Positions 1 through 7,114 of a stretch of DNA of 11,281 nucleotides are shown piece by piece; within the stretch, counting starts at the first letter, position 1, and every line of letters starts with the position of its first letter. Source of the DNA: an uncultured Succinivibrionaceae bacterium (GTDB taxonomy: Bacteria > Pseudomonadota > Gammaproteobacteria > Enterobacterales > Succinivibrionaceae); NCBI GenBank assembly GCA_900539665.1, contig UQCV01000080.1, forward strand, positions 1 through 11,281, in the 5' to 3' direction. The translations under genes and the position numbers were made by a program. A model generated the notes under the pieces. That model had not been told where the DNA came from. It did not search any database and worked only from the letters and a program-made list of their open reading frames with translations.

Positions 1-629
1 GAGAAGATGGAAACCTCTCTAAATCTAGTAATGCCGGTTACAAGTAGAAATCTTAATTTACCTGATACATCGCTTGATTTAATGGTGGCATAGAAGTATC
101 TGATTTCATTACGAATAATCTCAAACATTTCATTGTTATCAATTAAAGTGTTTAAAGGGGCATCGTATTCGTCTATTAGCAAAACATAAGTTTGTTTTAG
201 TTGTATGGTAAAAGCTGAGATAATATCCCCGATCTTTAAACCAACACAATCTAATTTTTCAATGCCAAGTTTTTGGCATTGTTCATTGATAAGAACAAGA
301 AAATCCTTTCTAAAAACTTCTAATGAAGAGACGTCTAATCTAGAAAAGTCCAAGCGTAAAACCGGGTATTTAGGCTCGGTCCAACGTGGAGTCCCGTCTT
401 CATTATTGCCGGCAATATAGGTGCCTTTGAAGTAAGGTTCGGTTCCGTAGGTGAACAAGGTTTCAATAGTATCTAAGGTTAAAGATTTACCGAATCGTCT
501 TGGCCGGGAGAAAAAAGAATATTTACAATTTTTTAAAGTAAATAATATCTCTTTGGTTTTATCGACATAGATACAATCATCATGTAATGTTTGGATAAAG
601 TTAGAAATTCCAATAGGTATGTTTTTCAT
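1..629 (-). CDS. AAA-ATPase-like protein, N-terminal part (PF09820-type), cut by window edge
   Basis: I translated the minus strand from the ATG at 629-627; the frame stays open to the window edge (209 complete codons), so the C-terminus is missing. The product begins MKNIPIGISNF and has YVDKT near residue 23. It also has the degenerate P-loop RPRRFGKSLTLD and a Walker B-like YVLLIDEYDAP, followed by RFLLVTGITRF. This order is characteristic of the AAA-ATPase-like family (PF09820), which usually carries a PD-(D/E)XK nuclease-like domain (DUF1703) at its C-terminus. That part would lie beyond base 1. The start is supported by AAGGTGAACCT just upstream of the ATG and by a promoter at 664-691. 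The molecular role of the family is not established; it is often present in many copies in gut bacteria and has been suggested to be defence- or mobile-element-related. Family assignment is confident; function is open. Confidence 0.9.
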   Translation of the reverse strand, partial: MKNIPIGISNFIQTLHDDCIYVDKTKEILFTLKNCKYSFFSRPRRFGKSLTLDTIETLFTYGTEPYFKGTYIAGNNEDGTPRWTEPKYPVLRLDFSRLDVSSLEVFRKDFLVLINEQCQKLGIEKLDCVGLKIGDIISAFTIQLKQTYVLLIDEYDAPLNTLIDNNEMFEIIRNEIRYFYATIKSSDVSGKLRFLLVTGITRFREVSIF

Positions 630-663
630 AGGTTCACCTTGGCCAAGAATATCGCTACCAAAT

Positions 664-691
664 ATTATAAGCGAAATATGCTTTTAGTCAT
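664..691 (-). promoter_or_regulatory. Probable sigma70 promoter of the AAA-ATPase-like gene
   Basis: On the minus strand there is a perfect TATAAT (plus-strand ATTATA at 664-669). It is preceded, across 16 bp, by ATGACT (plus-strand AGTCAT at 686-691), a 4/6 match to TTGACA. A start site near 657 would give a leader of about 28 nt carrying the AAGGTG ribosome-binding site. This is a sequence match only. Confidence 0.5.
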
Positions 692-1109
692 AGAAGCAAC
701 TTCATAGTAATAGCTTTTAATCACGCTCATTCTTAAGGCATAATACTTGGTTACATCCGTAGTCCATAAACTAACCTTTAGGAGGATAAACATTCTTCTT
801 AGCGGTATTTTGGGGATTTTCCTCTCTAATGCTTAGTTGGCCGGAGAGTAATTCAACTTCAGTTTACTCAGCTTGGCTACAGGATTTAGCAGTAAGGCCG
901 TTCGTAAGGCACAAGATTACATAAACAAAATCACGATGGGAGTGCGTAGATTGCCTAAGGTTAAGAGAATGGTTACCAAATAGTTAACTAAAAACTGGCT
1001 AAATACTGGCATCTAGTATTAGAAGTAAAAGCTGGATATCTAAAACATTCTCAAAGCCATGACTAAAGAGGTCTGTCCTTCAAAAATCAATACACGTTTT
1101 AAAGGAACT
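692..1109. other. Gene-free stretch with possible decayed reading frame
   Basis: No intact gene is visible. On the plus strand AGGAGG at 780-785 precedes position 792. The frame starting there reads ILLSGILGIFLSNA before a stop. After several stops the same frame resumes as FSSKAVRKAQDYINKI (within about 888-979) and again as NILKAMTKEVCPSK (from about 1048). Protein-like segments repeatedly in one frame, broken by stops, fit an old pseudogene such as a transposase fragment. I cannot name a family, and chance is possible in AT-rich DNA. Confidence 0.25.
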
Positions 1110-1180
1110 GGTCTTTCGAAAAGAAAGACCTATATGTGTCGCTAAATTGGCTCTTTTACACACATATGCACGAAGAGCCA
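1110..1180. repeat. Perfect 8-bp hairpin plus two interleaved 8-bp inverted repeats
   Basis: GGTCTTTC (1110-1117) and GAAAGACC (1123-1130) form a perfect 8-bp stem with a 5-nt loop. Directly after it, ATATGTGT (1132-1139) pairs with ACACATAT (1160-1167), while TGGCTCTT (1148-1155) pairs with AAGAGCCA (1173-1180). The last two pairs are interleaved (A-B-A'-B'). They therefore give either a pseudoknot or two mutually exclusive hairpins. No T-tract follows on either strand, so this is not a simple terminator. It sits beyond the terminator of the gamma-glutamyltransferase gene. It could be a mobile-element end, a protein-binding site or a small structured RNA; nothing here decides. Confidence 0.5.
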
Positions 1181-1193
1181 TATATAGAGACAA

Positions 1194-1245
1194 AATAAAA
1201 AAAGGCTCTCCTTCTACCACTTAAAAGTAGTGAATTTTGAGCCTT
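1194..1245 (-). terminator. Intrinsic terminator of the gamma-glutamyltransferase gene
   Basis: Read on the minus strand, AAGGCTC (1245-1239) pairs perfectly with GAGCCTT (1208-1202). The enclosed region has imperfect inner pairing. A T-rich tract follows (plus-strand A-run at 1196-1203). It lies about 30 nt past the stop codon at 1276, as expected for a rho-independent terminator. Confidence 0.75.
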
Positions 1246-1275
1246 ATAGTATGGATGAATAAATATTGGTTTTAA

Positions 1276-3009
1276 TTAAAAGCCTGCTGCTAAACCATCA
1301 CCACGGACATCGGTACCGCCCTCGAGTACTCCAGTTTCTTGATTTACTAAAATAGCTCCGGTGTGACCCATAGTATCGGTAAAGTCGGCCACAACTTTTA
1401 CTGGATGACCGCGCTTTTTAAGTTCAGCCACAACTTCGCTTGGAATACGGCCTTCAAGTTTTAAGTCGTTGCTTGAAGCGCCCCAAGTACGACCATAGAG
1501 CCATCTTGGAGCGGTGATAGCTTCTTGTGGAGTCATCCCAAAATCTACGATTCTAGTTACGAGAGCTGCTTGAGTTTGTGGTTGACCTTCACCACCCATA
1601 GTGCCATAGACGAGGTATGGCTTGCCATTTTTAAGCAGCATGGCAGGGTTTAAAGTATGGAATGTTCTCTTATGTGGTTCAAGGTGGTTAACATGGTTTG
1701 GATCCAAGGAGAAGAAGCTTCCGCGGTTTTGTAACAACACCCCAGTGTTGCCGGCAACGATCCCAGAACCAAAATCATGGTAAATACTTTGGATTAAAGA
1801 TACAGCATTGCCTTCCTTGTCGACAGCGCCGATCCAAACGGTGTCACCTTTAGGATCAAGAGGCTTCTTTTTAGAAGCAGCCTTAGTCATACTGATACGT
1901 GCCGCCTGTTCTAAAGCATGCTGCTTAGAAAGAAGGTAGTCGAGCGGAATCTTGACAAATTCAGGATCTGAAAGGTAACGGTCACGATCGATGAATGATT
2001 CTTTAATGGCTTCGATAATTAGGTGATAGTAGTCTGCTGTGCCTTCGCCTAACTTTTTAACATCATACTGATTTAGGATGTTAAGAATTTCAAGTGATGC
2101 CATACCTTGGGTGTTAGGCGGGAAGTTGTACGCTACGGTATCACGATAATTTACATGAATAGGCTCTACCCAATCTGCATGGTGTTCGGCAAAGTCCTTA
2201 GCGGTAAGTAGACCACCGTGAGCTTGTAAATCGGCGGTAATCGCTTTGGCAATAGACCCCTTATAGAATTCATCAACACCTTTTTCGGCGATGAGACGTA
2301 AGGTCTTAGCGACGGCAGGTTGCTTTAAGATTTCGCCGGTCTTGTAGATAGAACCATCAGGCTTTAAGAAAGTCTGTTTAAAGCCATCAAAACGCTGTAG
2401 ATTACGAAATTCTTGATCATTAGGATCAACGTTGATTTGGGACCAAAATTCAAGTGAAGTATTTACCGGAAAACCTTCTTGGGCGTAGAAAATAGCACTA
2501 GCTAAGTCATCACTCCAAGTTACTTTAGTTTGCATGTTCTTTTGACTGTACTTATAAGCTTCGCTCCAACCTGAAGGTACGCCTGGTACAGTATTAGCAG
2601 CTAGATAACCGCGTGATGGAATCTTGCTTAAACCTTTGCTCTTATAAAATTCGATAGTAGCCTTTTCACCAGCACGACCACTTGCATTTAAAGCCTTAAG
2701 TTCACCGGTTTTAGCATTATAGATAAGCCAAAAGTTATCACCACCCATGGTGCACATTTGCGGATAAACCACAGTCATTACGGAAGCGGTAGCAATTACA
2801 GCGTCTACAGCTGAACCGCCTTTACGTAGAATTTCCACCCCGGCTTGAGTGGCTAAGTAGTTAGGTGAAGTTACCATGCCATTTACAGCTAATGGATTAG
2901 TAGCTTGGGAGATAGTTTGAGTGTATTTCACGTTGGACTCGGCCTGCACGGCGGCAGACAATATAGCGCAGCCTAAAGCTTCGGTTAAAAAGGTAATGCC
3001 TTTAGTCAT
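1276..3009 (-). CDS. ggt: Gamma-glutamyltransferase (gamma-glutamyltranspeptidase family)
   Basis: A 577-residue Ntn-hydrolase-fold enzyme that cleaves gamma-glutamyl bonds, such as those of glutathione, releasing or transferring glutamate. The self-processing site is D389-T390 in PKGDTVWIGAVD. Thr390 would become the N-terminal nucleophile of a small subunit of 188 residues, the usual size. Other visible elements are KGGSAVDA (63-70), CTMGGDNFW (86-94), Arg112 in SGRAGEKA for gamma-carboxylate binding, and the oxyanion-hole glycines G472-G473 in GTMGGEGQPQ. The LLQNRGSFFSLDP segment (425-437) lacks the Asp of the classical E. coli-type enzyme and has no lid-loop-like insertion. This resembles the YwrD-like branch, so the preferred substrate may differ. 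The N-terminus (ITFLTEALGCAILSAAVQA) is a plausible but weak Sec signal with cleavage after residue 23, giving a periplasmic enzyme. The start has CAGGA about 8 nt upstream. The gene is transcribed alone, with its own terminator at 1194-1245. Confidence 0.95.
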   Translation of the reverse strand: MTKGITFLTEALGCAILSAAVQAESNVKYTQTISQATNPLAVNGMVTSPNYLATQAGVEILRKGGSAVDAVIATASVMTVVYPQMCTMGGDNFWLIYNAKTGELKALNASGRAGEKATIEFYKSKGLSKIPSRGYLAANTVPGVPSGWSEAYKYSQKNMQTKVTWSDDLASAIFYAQEGFPVNTSLEFWSQINVDPNDQEFRNLQRFDGFKQTFLKPDGSIYKTGEILKQPAVAKTLRLIAEKGVDEFYKGSIAKAITADLQAHGGLLTAKDFAEHHADWVEPIHVNYRDTVAYNFPPNTQGMASLEILNILNQYDVKKLGEGTADYYHLIIEAIKESFIDRDRYLSDPEFVKIPLDYLLSKQHALEQAARISMTKAASKKKPLDPKGDTVWIGAVDKEGNAVSLIQSIYHDFGSGIVAGNTGVLLQNRGSFFSLDPNHVNHLEPHKRTFHTLNPAMLLKNGKPYLVYGTMGGEGQPQTQAALVTRIVDFGMTPQEAITAPRWLYGRTWGASSNDLKLEGRIPSEVVAELKKRGHPVKVVADFTDTMGHTGAILVNQETGVLEGGTDVRGDGLAAGF

Positions 3010-3091
3010 AAAATAATCCTGTAACTGAAATTTTAGAACTAGGTCACTCGCAAGTTTTTACTTGATAAAGCTTGTGTGATGGCCAAATCGC

Positions 3092-3118
3092 ATAATATGG
3101 TTGCACAGAGCGTGCCAA
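3092..3118 (-). promoter_or_regulatory. Candidate promoter for the gamma-glutamyltransferase gene
   Basis: On the minus strand TTGGCA (plus-strand 3113-3118, a 5/6 match to TTGACA) is followed after 15 bp by TATTAT (plus-strand 3092-3097, a 5/6 match). Shifting the -10 to TTATGC gives 17 bp spacing. Transcription from here would leave a leader of roughly 75 nt. The spacing is not ideal, so this is only a candidate. Confidence 0.3.
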
Positions 3119-3391
3119 GTGTTTGGTGTTAGGTTTTAGGGATAAAATGGCCTAAATTGTACAAAAATACATCATTCTTGGCGTTAGATACTACAAATTG
3201 CACCAAAGATAAAATATGATTCAAAGGTTTGGTTCAAATGCACTTAAAAAGTGCAACTAAAATTATACGCTAAATCAAAGAGTTACACCGCCAATTTTTT
3301 TAACTGTCATTTTCTATACAGAGCTCGCAAGGGGCTAATTTGTAAGATTTTATAATTAAGATCGCAGGCATATGGGCGCAGGTGGTGAGAC
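3119..3391. other. Divergent intergenic region with a 7-bp hairpin
   Basis: AT-rich, with no coding frame of substance. It separates the minus-strand gamma-glutamyltransferase from the plus-strand TraW-like gene, so it should hold promoters for at least the latter. I could not identify a convincing one. TGCACTT (3239-3245) and AAGTGCA (3249-3255) form a perfect 7-bp stem with a 3-nt AAA loop and no T-tract. It could be an operator. Confidence 0.4.
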
Positions 3392-4576
3392 TTGGTGATA
3401 GCGATGTTTTTATCAAAAATTGGTTTAGTGATAGTTTTAGGGCTAGGAGAAATAATAGAAGGGCCTGTAACTATGCCCCTAGAAGAATTTAACACGGATA
3501 AGTCATGGAGCTTTTTAAATGCCCTCGAGCCACTCGAGGTACTTTTTAGGGAAGGAGGTGAAGAAACCTCGGCTCAGGCATTAGAAGTGACTAGCTTAGG
3601 TGATTTTGAGCTAAACGATAAATTAAGCGTAAATGAAAAACCTAAACTCAAGCGAATGACTTCATTTATAAAACCAAGATTTATAAAAACAAGCGAACTC
3701 AAGGTAAATGAATCAAATGTAAGCGAACCAAATGAGCAAAACAAACAAAATAGTGGGCGGATTTTTACATATGTCGCTCCTCGGAGCCTAGTGAGCAAAG
3801 AAGAGACCCAAGCGCCAAAAACTAATGAGGGCCAAGCCTACTCTAGGGTTCACCAAAACCAAGTGAACCTCGCGTCTTCCCTAAACCCCAAAGAACAAAA
3901 ACCTCAAGAAACTAAAGACTATCGTAACCCCCAAGAGTCCCATATAACCCAAGAAACAAAAGGAGATTTTACGCTCTCGTCTCTTGTAGCTATTAAAACC
4001 GTGAGGTTACTAAAGTCGAACCAATCAGCCTTAACAGGTGAAGGTATATCTCAGGGCTACGTGTTTATCGATTCTCACTTACCTCAAGAGTTTTACGAAG
4101 ATTTAAGAGCACTCTTTGCTAAAAAGCAGGGAATTTGGGTGGTTCTTCCTGATTGGCCCACGCGGGAGGTTTTAAAAATTTTATGTGGGCCTAATGCTTT
4201 TATTGAGTCTCGCATAAAGGCCAAAGCTACGAACGAGAACGTGGCTCAGGAGGTAAGGAAGCCTAAGACTTTATCTTGCCCCCTTCGAGTGGCTCCAGAT
4301 TTATTTAGACGCTACGGCATAATCACAGTTCCAAACACAATTCCTAATGGGCTGAGAGTTCGCAATCGCCAAGGTCTTAAGTGGCAACCAAATCATGAAG
4401 TTCGCTTGGGCCTTAAAGCGCGTTTAAAACAAGCTGCCCGCAAACTTGAACCAAGGCTTAAAGCCCGAGCACTTGAACTAACTAAAAAATTAAATGATGA
4501 CCGACGTAATAATGAAGCAAAACTACGTTTTAAATCTAAAGCGCATTTAGCCCCTAACCGCTTCAAAAACCGCTAA
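3392..4576 (+). CDS. TraW/TrbC-family F-type conjugative transfer protein
   Basis: A protein of up to 394 residues. The C-terminal half holds the recognisable domain: YVFIDSHLPQEF (223-234), a WVVLPDW segment, then CPLRVAPDLFRRYGIITVPN (296-315). The pattern of an extracellular/periplasmic strand, then a residue such as P or D, then LFRRYGI..VPN is shared by TraW and F-type TrbC proteins. These act in the periplasm during pilus assembly. The start is ambiguous: TTG 3392, GTG 3395 (AGGTGG 6-9 nt upstream) or ATG 3404. ATG 3404 gives a hydrophobic MFLSKIGLVIVLGLG export signal. Residues about 70-190 form a charged, Asn/Gln/Lys-rich linker without predicted fold, and the last ~60 residues are very basic. 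Both are unusual for the family. Placement directly before TraU favours TraW, as in the F order traW-traU-trbC, but the two families are hard to separate by eye. Confidence 0.7.
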   Translation: MVIAMFLSKIGLVIVLGLGEIIEGPVTMPLEEFNTDKSWSFLNALEPLEVLFREGGEETSAQALEVTSLGDFELNDKLSVNEKPKLKRMTSFIKPRFIKTSELKVNESNVSEPNEQNKQNSGRIFTYVAPRSLVSKEETQAPKTNEGQAYSRVHQNQVNLASSLNPKEQKPQETKDYRNPQESHITQETKGDFTLSSLVAIKTVRLLKSNQSALTGEGISQGYVFIDSHLPQEFYEDLRALFAKKQGIWVVLPDWPTREVLKILCGPNAFIESRIKAKATNENVAQEVRKPKTLSCPLRVAPDLFRRYGIITVPNTIPNGLRVRNRQGLKWQPNHEVRLGLKARLKQAARKLEPRLKARALELTKKLNDDRRNNEAKLRFKSKAHLAPNRFKNR

Positions 4577-4651
4577 TAAAAGAAGAAGGTGAAGATGGAA
4601 AGAGGCCTTGATAGAAAGAGACAGAAAATAAAAAGAGGCGTAGATGAGTAG

Positions 4652-4747
4652 ATGACAAGAGTGATTAAAAAACTATCAATTAAGCCTAAAACAATAAAGA
4701 AGGCCCAGCCAATAAAGCAAAATTCATTTGAAATTAAGGACTTTTAA
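4652..4747 (+). CDS. Small basic ORF coupled to the TraU start (31 codons)
   Basis: ATG at 4652 opens a 31-residue Lys-rich frame (MTRVIKKLSIKPKT...). Its TAA stop at 4745-4747 shares its last base with the upstream ATG of TraU (TAATG), a typical translational-coupling overlap. Directly upstream and in the same frame is an 18-residue ORF (4595-4651, MERGLDRKRQKIKRG...) preceded by AGAAGGTG. It ends in TAG immediately before the ATG at 4652. This is also the frame of the TraW-like gene, which ends in TAATAA. The region may therefore be a set of leader peptides, or the eroded basic tail of the upstream protein. The ribosome-binding site for 4652 is weak. I recognise no family. Confidence 0.25.
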   Translation: MTRVIKKLSIKPKTIKKAQPIKQNSFEIKDF

Positions 4748-5865
4748 TGAACTCTAGTAAATGGATAGATGAGCGTAGTCACAATGATATTAACCAAGGT
4801 GGGCATAATATGGTGGGCGCCCGAAAGAGTTGTTGTAGTAAAAAGCTTGGCCTAAATGTATGTTTAATGCTCTGTGGAGGTTTACTTCTTTTAGGTGGGG
4901 GTAAAACTGCTTGGGGGGATGATTATGTATGTTCGCACCCTGATATTTGGACGTCTCTTATGGACCGCATCCCCATAAATGAGATTTTACCGATTACGAT
5001 TGGTGGATCTACTCTTGGCCAAGGAGGCAAACTTCCAAGTGATGCTGTAAATACCGCCGTTTGTGCCTGTGAAAACGCCTTAGGCATTCAAGAGCCTGGC
5101 GTAAGTGTAGGTTATTGGGAACCGGCTTATTTAATTGAATTAGTGCGCAATTTTGGGTGCTCACCTGTGCTCGGCACCAAACTTAATATTTCAGTAGGAG
5201 ATGCCCAAAGTCTAGGTGGCAGTGGTGCTGGTGATTTTGGGAGCGCCGATTTATTCTTTTACCAAGCGCATGTTTTTAGCTTTCCGCTTCTTAGGATGTT
5301 AAATCTAATGAATGATTTATCTTGCGGAGAGGATGATTATTTCGATTTAGATTTACTTTACATGTCTGAATTGGATCCTACGTGGAGTAATGAGCTCTTA
5401 AGCTTAAAAACTACCCCGGAACTCCAAAGTTTAGTCCGGGCTTCCATGGTTGAATCTTGTGCGATGGACGCCTCGGTGGCGCTAGAGGGGGATATTAGTG
5501 ACGAATTAACCTATTGCGCCGGGAGTTGGGGATTTTTGTACCCCTTAGCCGGATATGGGGCAACATCTGGGGTGGCGCAAGACACTTCGCTTTTAGCGGC
5601 AAGGGGGCTGACTCTTTTACATAGACGAGGTTTAATGCGCCATACCTCTGGTTCTAAAGCTATGTGTGGTAGTGTCTATGAGAAATTTCCTTTAAAGAGC
5701 GGATATCGGTTTAGTCTGTTATATCCGTTAGCTGAACATACCTCTAACCATGCTTTTGGGGCTCCGGTGGAATATTGGCAGGGCGATCGCCGGATTCCTC
5801 CGGGGTTTTCAGATGTGATTTATGTGGTTTGGCGCTACAAAAATTGTTGTCTTAGATTAGATTAG
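4747..5865 (+). CDS. traU: TraU-family F-type conjugative transfer protein
   Basis: TraU is a Cys-rich periplasmic protein needed for DNA transfer by F-type type IV secretion systems. Matching features are LPITIGGSTLGQGG (81-94), CACENALG (106-113) and PGVSVGYWEPAYLIELVRN (117-135), the family signature. Also present are WGFLYPLAGY (261-270) and PLAEHTSNHAFGAP with VEYWQGDRR (near 340). Ten cysteines remain after the signal peptide (62, 106, 108, 138, 193, 238, 257, 307, 367, 368), as expected for a disulfide-bonded protein. Two starts are possible. ATG 4747 has AAGGA 6 nt upstream. ATG 4810 (residue 22) has AAGGTGGG 6 nt upstream and leaves a classic signal peptide with hydrophobic core VCLMLCGGLLLL and a cleavage site near GDD. 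The 4810 start is the better biological fit. The mature length is close to that of the F protein. Confidence 0.88.
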   Translation: MNSSKWIDERSHNDINQGGHNMVGARKSCCSKKLGLNVCLMLCGGLLLLGGGKTAWGDDYVCSHPDIWTSLMDRIPINEILPITIGGSTLGQGGKLPSDAVNTAVCACENALGIQEPGVSVGYWEPAYLIELVRNFGCSPVLGTKLNISVGDAQSLGGSGAGDFGSADLFFYQAHVFSFPLLRMLNLMNDLSCGEDDYFDLDLLYMSELDPTWSNELLSLKTTPELQSLVRASMVESCAMDASVALEGDISDELTYCAGSWGFLYPLAGYGATSGVAQDTSLLAARGLTLLHRRGLMRHTSGSKAMCGSVYEKFPLKSGYRFSLLYPLAEHTSNHAFGAPVEYWQGDRRIPPGFSDVIYVVWRYKNCCLRLD

Positions 5866-5894
5866 TTAGAGTGGTGACTAGCTTAAGCCCAAGC

Positions 5895-5919
5895 ATTAAC
5901 TAAATTGAATTAACTAAAT
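5895..5919 (+). repeat. 11-bp direct repeat pair downstream of traU
   Basis: ATTAACTAAAT occurs at 5895-5905 and again at 5909-5919, a 14-nt period. It lies about 30 nt after the traU stop. It may be a slippage product or a binding-site pair, and no function can be assigned. Confidence 0.45.
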
Positions 5920-6229
5920 GTCCGTATATGGTGGTATTTAGACTTAAGCTTAGTGGGTCCTAGGTAAAGCTTGAGAGCGTCTTTTGGGTAAAACCTAGTG
6001 TAACACTCGGAAAATAAATTGTTTTTCCTGAAAACTTGAGTCTAAAAGCGATACAGGTAACAATTTTTACGGCAAATAAAAGTGCAGAAAAAGGCTAATG
6101 CTAGCATTAACTTAAAAATTGAGGCTAAGCTTTTGGCTCTTAAGTGGTCTTTACTAGGCCTTAATACTTCTTCATACGGTTTAGTAAATTAAGTTTAAAT
6201 GTGTTTTGGGCGATGAAACGGGAGTTTTT
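5920..6229 (+). promoter_or_regulatory. Leader region of first aldo/keto reductase with 14-bp perfect palindrome
   Basis: There is no coding frame here. At 6096-6109 the sequence TAATGCTAGCATTA is a perfect 14-bp palindrome, about 120 nt before the reductase start. A symmetric AT-flanked site in this position is the shape expected for a dimeric repressor or activator operator. No obvious terminator for traU is seen. I could not pick a confident promoter. Confidence 0.35.
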
Positions 6230-7087
6230 ATGGCGACACAAATCAAAGCAACTGACAAAATTATTTTAAACAATGGTTATGCCATGCCAGTTATTGGTTA
6301 CGGTACGTGGCGGACTCCTGATGATGCGACCGCGGTGCAGGCAGTTAAAGATGCAGTTTCTAGTGGCTATCGTTTAATAGATTGTGCGGCTTACTACCAC
6401 AATGAACCTAGCATTGGAGCTGGGTTAGAGGCCCTTTCGGTCGCACGCGATGAGCTTTTTGTTACGAGTAAAGTTTGGAATACCGAACGAGGCTATGCCA
6501 AAACTAAAGCTGCGTTCTACCAAACCTTAAAGGATTTAAAGCTTGATTACTTAGATTTATATCTAATTCACTGGCCAGCTTCAGCTCATCAATTTTCCAA
6601 TTGGGAGGAAATTAATCTAAGTACTTGGCAAGCAATGACTGAGCTTTACGAAGCAGGTCTCATAAAAGCAATAGGGGTGTCTAATTTTAAACCACACCAT
6701 TTAAAAGCTTTGCTTGAAACTAAAGTCCCACCAATGGTCAATCAAATCGAAATTCACCCTGGATTAAACCAAACTGAAACGGTTGCTTTTTGTCAAGAGC
6801 ATGGCATTGTAGTGGAAGCATGGCGACCTCTTGGGGCCGGTAAGTTTTTAACGCACGAAACTTTAACAACCATTGCCACCAAATATCATAAATCTACCGC
6901 GCAAGTATGCTTAAGATGGATCTTGCAGCAAGGTTTAGTTCCAATTCCTAAATCGGTAACTCCAAGCCGTATTTTAGAAAATATCCAAGTTTTTGACTTT
7001 GAACTTAGCGCTCAAGATATGACGACTATTAGTGCTATGACTTATTGTGGTGGTTCAGGTCAAGATCCTGATGAAATAGACTTTTAA
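6230..7087 (+). CDS. Aldo/keto reductase, copy 1 (divergent nucleotide-site residue)
   Basis: A 285-residue cytosolic NAD(P)H-dependent reductase of aldehydes and ketones, close to 2,5-diketo-D-gluconate reductase/methylglyoxal-reductase-type enzymes. The start chosen is ATG 6230, with GGGAG about 6 nt upstream. A further eight codons reach back to a TTG at 6206 and are not needed. The catalytic tetrad is complete: Asp51 and Tyr56 in LIDCAAYYHNE, Lys81 in VTSKVWN, and His114 in LIHWP. The C-terminal PKSVTPSRILEN (240-251) is the usual adenosine-phosphate-binding segment and suggests NADPH. Two positions depart from the neighbour and from the common pattern: His57 replaces Gly in YGNE, and Arg199 replaces Ser in W-S-P-L-G. 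The gene is about 70% identical by eye to the copy at 7220 and the same length. The pair is a tandem duplication. The substrate cannot be predicted. Confidence 0.93.
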   Translation: MATQIKATDKIILNNGYAMPVIGYGTWRTPDDATAVQAVKDAVSSGYRLIDCAAYYHNEPSIGAGLEALSVARDELFVTSKVWNTERGYAKTKAAFYQTLKDLKLDYLDLYLIHWPASAHQFSNWEEINLSTWQAMTELYEAGLIKAIGVSNFKPHHLKALLETKVPPMVNQIEIHPGLNQTETVAFCQEHGIVVEAWRPLGAGKFLTHETLTTIATKYHKSTAQVCLRWILQQGLVPIPKSVTPSRILENIQVFDFELSAQDMTTISAMTYCGGSGQDPDEIDF

Positions 7088-7114
7088 ATCTAAGGCTTTA
7101 GGGCACAGCCTGAC

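Noticed and set aside
205..420. 71-residue plus-strand open frame
   Set aside because: It lies antisense inside the AAA-ATPase-like gene, whose family motifs are clear; no ribosome-binding site supports the plus-strand frame.
6206..6229. Eight-codon N-terminal extension of the first aldo/keto reductase from TTG
   Set aside because: ATG 6230 has GGGAG at good spacing and gives the same 285-residue length as the paralogue.
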